Shown here: positions 48,586-56,806 of the stretch, one piece after another
How the letters are laid out: each line of letters starts with the position of its first letter
How positions within the stretch are numbered: position 1 is the first letter of the stretch
Origin: Cylindrotheca closterium
Lineage: Eukaryota; Bacillariophyta; Bacillariophyceae; Bacillariales; Bacillariaceae
DNA length: 64,000 bases
NCBI GenBank assembly: GCA_933822405.4
Contig: CAKOGP040001758.1
Coordinates: forward strand, 515,007-579,006
Direction of reading: 5' to 3'
Notes under the pieces: generated by a model
Databases searched by the model: none
What the model was told of the DNA's origin: nothing
The model's input: the letters and a program-made list of their open reading frames with translations, nothing else
Program-made: the position numbers and the translations under genes

Positions 48586-49349
48586 CATGTTATCCGTCGC
48601 CATTCCTTTTGGCATTGTTGGCTTGCTCGCATGCTTTTCACCGTATTGGCGAGGTCATATACCACAAAGACTGGAGCGGCAATGGGTACTACTGCACTCG
48701 CGACGATCTGAGAGACAATACTGCCTGCCATTGTAGCATTCGAGCCCATATCAGCGCCATGATGACCCACTTTAGCAAGTCCATGATAGGAATGAAAGTT
48801 CCCCGTCTTACACCAAACAACGACACATTCACTAATGTCTTTTTCGCTGGTATGCTCCATACCCATATTCCTCAACAATGCAGAATTTTTCCAGACAAAG
48901 GCAATCCGGCTCATGACTTCTTCCACAGGGTCTGCATTGATGGGATTGGCTGTTCCGGCTCTGGTAAACAATCGCTTCGTCCATGGGACTCCATAGGGAA
49001 TCTTATGCCAGGATTCTCGGGCCTCGTGCAGAGGTATTCGTTCTCGGAACATGCAGAATTCCGCATCCGCATCATCTTTCAGCACGGTGTCTATCACACC
49101 CGAATCAAAGGCATACTGCTTTCGCACCAAAGCCAATATTATAGAGTCGCTCTCGCATGCCACTACAATTCCATGTTGTTGTGTATGAAATGGCACTCCC
49201 AAAAACGACTGCCATCGGTAGACATGATCTCCAATTTCGTACGTGATTGTCGAGTTTTGACTTAGCACTTCCACACTGCCGTCGGAATCGTGTTCAAGCA
49301 GTACTTCCCCATGCTCTTGACCAGCAACCGTTTCTTTCTTATGAATCAT
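48474..49349 (-). CDS. LRAT-like protein with altered catalytic motif
   Basis: 291 residues. The N-terminal half fits LRAT/NlpC-type folds: 'GDHVYRWQSFLGVPFHTQQHGIVV', with the conserved His before G-I-V, and farther on 'RIAFVWKNSALLRN' and 'DISECVVVWCKTG'. In LRAT proteins the sequence before W-C-K-T-G is normally N-C-E-H-F; here it reads I-S-E-C-V, so the catalytic Cys is replaced or shifted by two positions. The known family acts as acyltransferase, phospholipase or thiol-based hydrolase. An Ala/Val-rich segment near residues 215-240 may be a membrane anchor, typical for the family. The C-terminus lies in the 142-bp tandem repeat. Confidence 0.65.
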   Translation of the reverse strand: MIHKKETVAGQEHGEVLLEHDSDGSVEVLSQNSTITYEIGDHVYRWQSFLGVPFHTQQHGIVVACESDSIILALVRKQYAFDSGVIDTVLKDDADAEFCMFRERIPLHEARESWHKIPYGVPWTKRLFTRAGTANPINADPVEEVMSRIAFVWKNSALLRNMGMEHTSEKDISECVVVWCKTGNFHSYHGLAKVGHHGADMGSNATMAGSIVSQIVASAVVPIAAPVFVVYDLANTVKSMRASQQCQKEWRRITWEWNDRYSVTKTLKAESHDDPTQREEDQSTTEHSVAN

Positions 49350-50574
49350 GTGTATCGTGATAACTAGACTGTTTGAACGTTGTGTTGATTGATTCCTAGC
49401 AGCTTGAATTGTCTACTGAGAATTGGAACTATGGAATACAGTATGTTCGTGGTGTTTTCATCTGATCATGCGCTCTTTGTCGTTTCGAAGAAGTCCAAAC
49501 ACGATTTACAATTAGATGAGACGGGCTGACGGGCTCATCAGGTGGAAGGTTGGGCCTAGTTTCAATCACGTAGAATGGCATATATATATCATTGGCATGC
49601 AGGCGGACGGGCGGGATTTGCCCTCCACGTGCAGGACCTGGTTTTCTTACCACTGGAGGAGGAGTGTGTGTCAAAACATGGGTTGTCTACCACCTCCATC
49701 CACGAAAGATTGCAGAAACGAAAAAAAGAACAAGAATTTGAACAAGTTCGACAACAAGCAATTTTCACGAAAGTATCTTGACCGGCATCATGGAATCAAG
49801 AACATCACTAGTACTAATAATACTAGTTTTTTCCAATCTTCAACCATCGTCGTCACCTGGTGGTACTGTTCCAATAGAGATGTACGACTATCCAGCAAGC
49901 GAGAAGTTGCTGAACAGATAAATGCTCTTAGAATTAGAAAGAGTAGTATACATTCGATTCAATGTCGACACGAAACCACAGATCTAGCTAAGCAAGCTTT
50001 CATTCGCCAAGAAACCGAAGACCAAGAAAACCTTCTTCGGTTTCTTAGATATCCTAAGTGCTTCAGTCGCCAAACGTTATTCCGCTGTCGCCGGATTATG
50101 TAGTATAAAACGAATGACTTGCGAATGTAAATAGAGCGAGATCGGATCTTGATCCCAAAAATCCAGAAGTTCCTTTCGCCAAAGCATCTCCAGTCGCCAA
50201 ACGTGCGTACCAAAACCGCTTTACAGTCGTGGGTTAGTGGACGGAAGAGGATGCAGCACAAGTCGTTCGCGACCAAAATGTGACTGATGATTCCCGATGG
50301 GTGCAAATTGCCCCTAAGTAAAATTTGGTTAACGCATAACCGAATTTTATCGATTAAACCGACTAGGTCAAAACCGGTTCCGAGTGTCCAAAACGGCCAA
50401 TCACATCCAACCTTGGCGATCGCATCAAATCCCACAAGAGTCAAAACTTTCCGAGTGAGAACGCCATCACCTTTTCCACATCTCTCAAAACTTCCACGAC
50501 AGGAACACAAAACCACAAACCACAAACAACAAAACTGACACAACAACCACAACACGAAACCAACAACAACAACA
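49350..50574. other. 1.2-kb intergenic region, no gene supported
   Basis: It contains the promoters of two divergent genes. The last 75 bp before 50575 are a CA-rich, G-poor leader (acaaccacaacacgaaacc), typical of an unstructured 5' UTR. Its antisense gives a long open frame on the minus strand (49959-50600), which I regard as compositional. A plus-strand open frame at 49516-50103 has no domain and is not called. Confidence 0.45.
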
Positions 50575-51117
50575 ATGGCACCACTTATTGACGAAACCAA
50601 CTTCTATCTAGATGAATCTCCATCATCGTTTGAACGATCATCATCGCCATCATCGTTTTTTAAAGAACACGAAGGGCGCCAAAAGAAATCGGTTTCCTTC
50701 TCGGTCATGTCGGACTTGTATCTAATCCCACATGCCAAGGACATGAAGAAGAAAGAAAAAGAAGCCTATTGGATGAACAAGAAAGACTTTCGACGCATTG
50801 AACAAGAAAACTTCTACACACTCGACGCCATGGTGACGGAAGGCAATTTCCCAATCTCGGACAAGGACTATTTCCGTGGATTGGAGAACCTCATGCCCGA
50901 AGCACGAAGCAAGCGAAAGCAAAGAATACACTTTGTTGTCAATGCAATCTTGAAGGAACAACGAAAGAACAGAGTATTGAATGATCAATGGGTCGAAAAG
51001 TTCAACAAGATTTACACATCCAAGTCTGCTCAAGCAGCCTACAACAAGGGCATTTGGGATGCCACCGAAGCAACTCGCACGGAGGCTTCTAAATGCAACC
51101 CTGAAGTCTGGATATAA
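50575..51117 (+). CDS. Small diatom-type protein of unknown function
   Basis: 180 residues in one exon. A Ser-rich, acidic N-terminus is followed by 'KKSVSFSVMSDLYLIPHAKD' and then 'KEKEAYWMNKKDFRRIEQEN'. This 'VxFxxxxxLYxIPHxxD...W...xDFxxI' pattern is a known type of short protein that is expanded in diatoms; the remark is from memory of the pattern and could not be searched. The rest is helical and highly charged. No catalytic residues, signal peptide or TM segment. Probable cytosolic or nuclear protein. Confidence 0.7.
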   Translation: MAPLIDETNFYLDESPSSFERSSSPSSFFKEHEGRQKKSVSFSVMSDLYLIPHAKDMKKKEKEAYWMNKKDFRRIEQENFYTLDAMVTEGNFPISDKDYFRGLENLMPEARSKRKQRIHFVVNAILKEQRKNRVLNDQWVEKFNKIYTSKSAQAAYNKGIWDATEATRTEASKCNPEVWI

Positions 51118-51295
51118 ACGACCAACAAACCATATATTTCCACAATCATGTGGGCTAGAATCATATAATATGTACACTATTAACAGCAACTTTTATATAT
51201 CAAGATATCATTTCATTTCGGCACTTGTGTTCCATATCAATCTAGAATCGAAATAATATTGATCCCCTTCAAAGAGTAATCATATTCGAAACTAA

Positions 51296-52135
51296 CTATC
51301 CAGAAGTCATATCCAACACACCCCCTGAATATGGTATCTCTTCTGTTGAGTCATATACCCCAACATAGATCTTCAGGTCTTTTAGTTCGGTGCTTCCACC
51401 TGAGAATAAACTAGGCAAGTTACCCGGTCCACGTTCAAAATATGGCCCCAGTTTGCTCTGCGCTATTCGATTGCTTCCATCGTCCAAAAGTGGAATGACC
51501 AGAGCGTCGGGACCGAACCAAACTCCACAATCTGGATCATCCTTGGCACAGGCCAATCCACCACCACCTACCTTTTGGAGTTTTTGCCAGGATTGTTGTT
51601 GCTGTTTATCAGACGACTTTGTATAAAAGAGAAAGGATGCCACAGACGGCCGAGCACCACCCAAGGAAGCCCAACCTTTGGGGTTATATCCACCAATGCT
51701 CCGACCATCCGATGTTGTTGCTAGTACGATTGAAGCTCCTTTGCCATCGACGGCGCGATGAAATGCTTGAGCCGTCCAACCATTCTTGTTGGCATCGTAT
51801 GCCAAAACCACGGGTCTAGACTCCAGTTGGGTATTCTTGAGCAGTTGTCGAAGGAATTCCTTGTTTTCGTCACCAGCATCTCCTTCAACGCTGGCAGTGT
51901 TTGGCTCGTAGGTTGCTGGATACTGCTCTGGATATTCAATCTGCCGCGAAGATGAAGACGTTTCCGGTGTCTGCCAAAAGTTATCAAACCACCCATGAAG
52001 GGCCACTATGATCTTATTCTCGGATGCCGTCGGCGATGAAAAACATTGACTTGACTGTGTTGTTGGGACAAAAGATTGCACAGAATATGAACAAAAGATG
52101 CAGAGTAGCGCCTTGAAGAATGACTGGTGTCTCAT
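51296..52135 (-). CDS. TLDc-domain-like protein, probably plastid-targeted
   Basis: 279 residues, starting at 52135 (MRHQSFFK). The N-terminus is a signal peptide followed by 'SVQS|FVPTTQSS', the diatom plastid-targeting context with Phe at +1. The body matches the TLDc pattern: 'PVVLAYDANKNGWTAQAFHR' with 'VDGKGASIVLATTSDG', then 'SIGGYNPKGWASLG' and 'SFLFYTKS', and near the end 'CGVWFGPDALVI'. TLDc proteins are linked to oxidative-stress protection and V-ATPase regulation in animals. A plastid form would be unusual. The frame reaches 52192, but the second ATG gives the better pre-sequence. Confidence 0.8.
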   Translation of the reverse strand: MRHQSFFKALLCIFCSYSVQSFVPTTQSSQCFSSPTASENKIIVALHGWFDNFWQTPETSSSSRQIEYPEQYPATYEPNTASVEGDAGDENKEFLRQLLKNTQLESRPVVLAYDANKNGWTAQAFHRAVDGKGASIVLATTSDGRSIGGYNPKGWASLGGARPSVASFLFYTKSSDKQQQQSWQKLQKVGGGGLACAKDDPDCGVWFGPDALVIPLLDDGSNRIAQSKLGPYFERGPGNLPSLFSGGSTELKDLKIYVGVYDSTEEIPYSGGVLDMTSG

Positions 52136-52386
52136 TGAGTGCTGTTTTGTTGGCTTGCAGAGACGGATATCAACAACAGCAACAGCAGACAATCCAACAT
52201 TGATACCATGAAGGGAGAATCAAAGATAAAGCAGAGGTTCAACTTGCATTAGTCGTCTGAGTCGACACCTGCAAAACGACTAAGTGAGTCCACAAGAACA
52301 CAACCGCATTATTTACATCATTGTATAATCGAAGGAGATACATAGAGCAAAAGAAGAGACGTTTTAGATTGCCAACTTAATCAATC
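52136..52386. promoter_or_regulatory. Divergent promoter region, TLDc / copper-transporter genes
   Basis: 251 bp between opposite start codons, with no gene. No element could be assigned. Confidence 0.35.
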
Positions 52387-53361
52387 ATGAGGATACGAAC
52401 CCTTGGTGCAATTATCACAGCTGGTACAGCCTGTGTTTTTGCTTCAACTGAGAAATCAGCGCTAATAGATTTTGAAGGGTTACACACGCGGGGCATAACA
52501 GAAGTCCCACTTCATCGTCTCAGCCACCATGAAAATGAAAGTGAAAGACTGACAATTGGTGATCAAATGGATATGTTGAAGGAATTTCTTGAGGACAAAA
52601 CTGGGAAGAAATTGGTCTCTGATGGCAATCCTATGATAGTCTCGGACTTGTCACAACTCAATTTCCATTCTTCAACATTCATTCTTGCCGGCCTCAAAGC
52701 GCATGACGGAATGGCAGCTGATAATGGTAGTATTTGGCTCATCAAGAATTCAAGTCATTGGCAACGGGCGCTAGAAGGAAGTGTTAGTGCTCCAGACAAT
52801 GCAGAATGGTACATCCAGCCCTTAGAGTTGCCATCAGGCGACAAGTTCTGCAATGGTATGTTCATGGTTATGGCAATGGGTGGCTTCCAATGGTCCCTTG
52901 GAAAGCACGACACCAAGCCTGATTGTTTGAATTACTTTGTCCCAGCATGGAAACTCGACGACAGCGGAAAGTTTACGGGTGCGATGGTGTATACGTTTCT
53001 ACTGGGAATGATGACTGAAGCAGTTACAAACTTTCAAACTTGGCTTCGTCCTTTTCTTGGCACAGGACGCCTACGAAAGTTTACAATGCCTCTGCTATAT
53101 GCGCTACAACAGTGGCTAGGATATATTGCGATGATGGTTACAATGATGTACAGTGTGGAACTATTTGGGAGCCTATTGCTCGGTTTGGTATTGGGGCGTT
53201 TACTGTTTCTACCACGATCAGTGACCAAGCCGATTATCCGAGCAGATGAAAGTGCGGCAAGCCCGAGAAATAATAGCAGCGTTGTCACCCTTTCCGCCAT
53301 ACCAGAAAGCGAAGAAACCCCATTGGTCAGGCAAACGGCCCTTCGCCGACGACGGACTTGA
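52387..53361 (+). CDS. Ctr-type copper transporter with long N-terminal ectodomain
   Basis: 324 residues with a signal peptide (residues 1-20), then a 130-residue luminal/extracellular part. Next comes C-x2-M-x-M-x-M-x-M-x-G-F at residues 155-167, the methionine-rich motif that precedes Ctr helices. TM1 lies near 195-214, with W188 upstream. TM2 and TM3 run from about 240 to 274, containing M-x3-M (M250/M254) and G-x3-G (G266/G270). This is the signature set of Ctr copper uptake proteins. The C-terminal 45 residues are cytosolic, with Ser and basic residues. It likely imports Cu(I) at the plasma membrane or from a compartment. Confidence 0.75.
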   Translation: MRIRTLGAIITAGTACVFASTEKSALIDFEGLHTRGITEVPLHRLSHHENESERLTIGDQMDMLKEFLEDKTGKKLVSDGNPMIVSDLSQLNFHSSTFILAGLKAHDGMAADNGSIWLIKNSSHWQRALEGSVSAPDNAEWYIQPLELPSGDKFCNGMFMVMAMGGFQWSLGKHDTKPDCLNYFVPAWKLDDSGKFTGAMVYTFLLGMMTEAVTNFQTWLRPFLGTGRLRKFTMPLLYALQQWLGYIAMMVTMMYSVELFGSLLLGLVLGRLLFLPRSVTKPIIRADESAASPRNNSSVVTLSAIPESEETPLVRQTALRRRRT

Positions 53362-53464
53362 GAGATGGCCCAACACTTCGAGAATTGGATGCAATTCCCA
53401 ATTATGAAGCAGTGCAAGCATCCCATTGTATCAGTTGTATCAGTAGCTGCATGGAAAGTTGATA

Positions 53465-54779
53465 CTAGAGAATTTCTTTCATTTCTCCATCCATATTGTA
53501 CTTGGAAAGTATCGTCGACAGCCGATCTTCCTTTTCCCGAATGACACGAAAACACTCAGCAATTGCTTTCAAGTCTTTCTTGTCCATCACCACCTTGGAG
53601 CTATCATTTGATGCTGGTGCCATCGTCTGATTCCAATCATTTCCATCGTCATCAAAACTGTCTTTGCCTCCGTGTTTGTTTTTCATTTCTTCGTGCCATA
53701 AATCGGAAAAGATACTCACGGGGAAGGCAATGACAAGAACACCCGTGAGCATGGCTAGTGCCGCACAACACTGGCCAGCAGTACTGGTAGGATAAGTGTC
53801 GCCGTATCCGACAGTAGTGGCGGTCACAACAAACCACCACATCGCTTTGGGGATGGACCGAAAAGCTGTATTTCAAAGGCAACCACTATGTGAGAGGATG
53901 ATGTACACGTGTATACCCACAGCGCCTGCGGACTCTCGAGATTATGATACTGTAGAACTTACGACTGATTTCTTCCGTCACGCCATCCACAGCTGTTCTA
54001 ACAAACTGATAACTGTCCGCAGGTTCAAAGTACTTCCAGTGCCCACGTTCCACCCAATACACAACGGATCCAAAGAGAACGCCACCGAAGATGAGGAATA
54101 ATACAAGAAGCTTCAAGTACTCCACAGCCTTGGTGAGGACGTTGGTGAGTGTTTTCATCATGGAATTATACATTCCCAACCGTAGTAGCATGAAAACCCG
54201 GAGAAGTCGCAGCAATCTCAAGCTGACCAGCGACTGTATATTGATACTTTCGAGATAGTATGGAAAACAGGCCCAAAAGTCGAGCATCATTGACATCGAC
54301 GTAATATAGTCATACAATTGTCGTATGTGCGATTTGGTCTCATTCGGATCCGATGTGAAGCAAACGACGCGCAAGATCCACTCAACAGTAAAGAAAAACA
54401 TGATGTACCTTACAAACGTCTCGGTGATTGGGAGCGGCGCCGGTGGGCACATGCAAAAGCCGACAGTGACCATCTCCACTTGGTCGTCGTCTTCAAACAT
54501 GTAGGAAACATTGCCACCACAGGTGACGCAATCCGTAGGGACAAACTGCCAGGAATCCATGGTTTGAATAACCATCAAAACATTGGAAAATGTGATCAGC
54601 GCTATCAGAATAACAAAGAAAAAGGATGCTCCCCACGAAGACTCTGGCTCTGTCAGCAGCAAGAGGAGTTGCCGTCGCTCTTCTTCAAACCAATGTTTTC
54701 GAGAGGACGATCGGTAAGGTACCGAATGACGATCAGTGAGGGAAGTCATTTCGTTTGGGGTTATTCCGTCAGCAGCCAT
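53465..54779 (-). CDS. Voltage-gated potassium channel (Kv type)
   Basis: Two exons on the minus strand, 54779-53963 and 53865-53465, joined by a 97-bp GT-AG intron to give 405 residues. TM segments S1-S6 are visible. S4 has the voltage-sensor pattern 'SLRLLRLLRVFMLLRLG' with Arg every third residue. The pore contains 'ATTVGYGDTYP', the potassium selectivity filter. The S1-S2 loop is long and holds five Cys residues (C-x2-C and C-x-C), unusual and perhaps disulfide-bonded. No T1 domain precedes S1. The tail is acidic and helical. Expected at the plasma membrane or vacuole; tetrameric by family knowledge. Confidence 0.9.
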
Positions 54780-55000
54780 GCCGTTGATTGTGCTGGTTTG
54801 TCGACGATGACTCTAAGGGGGGCACCGCTGTTCGTCATGACAAGACGTTTCTATTTTGTCTACCCAATTCTTTTTCAACATAGGCTGGCGTGCTACTGTG
54901 ACTTTGAGTTTGGTGCCTCGCGCGATAATTCCTTTCATTAGAGAGGTGCATAGTCAGGATGCATCGTCAGGATAAAATTTAAATGCATTAATGGTTTCTA
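54780..55000. other. Intergenic, no gene seen
   Basis: 221 bp between two minus-strand genes; holds the channel promoter. Nothing specific. Confidence 0.35.
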
Positions 55001-56386
55001 TCAACAACACTGCCAATACTTATTTTGCCATGGGTGATTCCACCAGTCCTCTGAATCTCGTATTATGTTTTCTTCCCGTTTCCATATCATGGGACTCCAA
55101 TAATTTGCATCATCGTGGTCATCGTCTCCAGAAGAGTGGAAAGGTTGGCTTTTGCCACCGGGACAGAATTTACAGCACGGTGAAGTCCTGGCAGCAGAAG
55201 AGGTGTCGCACATCGCATCCAGAAAACAGCGAATGCGAATGTTTTCCCAACATCCTTTGGAAAAGATGCAGTCCGCTGGCTTTGTGTCCCTCATGTAATC
55301 CAGTTTGTTCCCAATGTTCATTTCAAAGGTTGTCTTGTTCGCCAAAATCAAAAAGGTATGAGTCACAAATAGGATATGGGCGACTAGCCACACAAGATAA
55401 AAGTAAATCTTCGTGAGAACGACCATAAATGATAGAAGAATGAGTTGGTTGTTGTCATGCGCTTGTCCTTGGTTCTTGAATAGCATCGTTGTCATTCCGT
55501 AGTCGGAAGAGTTGGCAATTTCACAGCAGATACGGATGGATACCACATTGAGACCGACAAAGATCCAAAAGCGAACGTGGTTGCGTTCCCCAATGCATGT
55601 GGCCAAAAAGCCACAATGATGATCAAAAGTAGCAACACATTTATTGCATATTTTGCAGTGATGAGAACGCAAAGGTGGCTTTGGAATAGCGCAGAGGACA
55701 CATCCTTTACGATACTTTAGCGCCAATGGAGCGACCGATGATCCAAATGCACCGAACTCTTCCTCCATTGACGCTTTGTTGGATGGCGATGCAAGAGGGT
55801 CATTTTTCATGCCAGGTGTTTCGTGTAGTGCGGTGGCTTGCAAGGTTGACTGAGCTCCTCCGCCAATAGCACTTTCTAAATCATCGTGAGTAGCGTCTTG
55901 TGTCTCTCGTTCTTCTTTACCATTTACGTCGACTGATTCCTTGCCAAGAAGTGCTTCGCCTCCTTCAATCGATTGTTCCAGGATGGTTGCTGTGAGCCAT
56001 CCAGGATCAGAATCTTGTAGACTGAAAAATGAGATCATGACGATAATATAGATGACTGTGATCTCGAGGCTGTAGTATTGGGTGGAACTGGGATCCTGCC
56101 AGAATATCGTATTGCCTGGGCATATGACGGAGGCTATCACAGCCAGAGTTGAGAGGCCAACGTATCGCACAATTGCCAATTTCTTCGCCTTTGCAATACT
56201 AGGTTGTTGCTCGAATATCGTGTGCTGTCGCCGCTTTGTGGTTTGGCCAAATGACGATGCAAATCCATCTTGTGCGGAGGAGGCCGTATGAGGATGTCTG
56301 TAGTCAGCCTCGTCCGAAGCACTGCTGGAAGCATTTTCAATTTCAAAGCTTTCCATTGTGCGACTGGGAGACCGTTTGGACATCAT
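55001..56386 (-). CDS. DHHC palmitoyltransferase
   Basis: 461 residues in one exon. Two TM helices lie near residues 70-125. The Cys-rich domain is complete: '[17 protein letters not shown]', '[17 protein letters not shown]' and '[12 protein letters not shown]', with the catalytic D-H-H-C. Two further hydrophobic segments follow around 275-350. A Cys-rich tail near residues 400-415 (FCDAMCD-like region and CCKFCPGG) and a final 'YWQCC' may themselves be acylated. DHHC enzymes attach palmitate to protein cysteines at ER, Golgi or plasma membrane. Substrates are unknown. Confidence 0.93.
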   Translation of the reverse strand: MMSKRSPSRTMESFEIENASSSASDEADYRHPHTASSAQDGFASSFGQTTKRRQHTIFEQQPSIAKAKKLAIVRYVGLSTLAVIASVICPGNTIFWQDPSSTQYYSLEITVIYIIVMISFFSLQDSDPGWLTATILEQSIEGGEALLGKESVDVNGKEERETQDATHDDLESAIGGGAQSTLQATALHETPGMKNDPLASPSNKASMEEEFGAFGSSVAPLALKYRKGCVLCAIPKPPLRSHHCKICNKCVATFDHHCGFLATCIGERNHVRFWIFVGLNVVSIRICCEIANSSDYGMTTMLFKNQGQAHDNNQLILLSFMVVLTKIYFYLVWLVAHILFVTHTFLILANKTTFEMNIGNKLDYMRDTKPADCIFSKGCWENIRIRCFLDAMCDTSSAARTSPCCKFCPGGKSQPFHSSGDDDHDDANYWSPMIWKREENIIRDSEDWWNHPWQNKYWQCC

Positions 56387-56806
56387 GATCTGCCATAAAC
56401 TTTCAGAGTATTACCTCGTTTCAGGACATTTGAACAAAATGCTCTCCTTTGCGGCTTCAAGTCACCCACGAACGTACAGTACTGTATCAACTCAACAATG
56501 TCGATGAACTGAGGAGGAGGAGTCACGGTGTTGTTACTATTGTAATCGATGTGATCGAACGTGTGCTGTACTGTAACTCCGTTCACGTTCACGGACTATT
56601 CTTCCTCGCTTCTCCGCTTCACCATCCAATGAAAATTGCAGCCAAATTGAAAATCTTGCATGGAGAGGAGACTACCAAAGATGCCCCCGGTCTCTTCATC
56701 ACCGCATCAACCATATAGATGCTGAGTTACAAAAGTGCAGTAATGCCAGAAATTTAAAATCTATATTCGATGATTATTTACACTAGGACCTATGCTGATA
56801 CTTTTT
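56387..56806. other. Intergenic region, no gene supported
   Basis: 420 bp between two minus-strand genes. An 89-codon plus-strand frame (56449-56718) has no recognisable features and is not called. Confidence 0.4.

Noticed and set aside
49959..50600. 213-codon minus-strand ORF upstream of the 50575 gene
   Set aside because: It is antisense to the CA-rich 5' leader and its Val/Leu/Cys-rich start comes from that composition.
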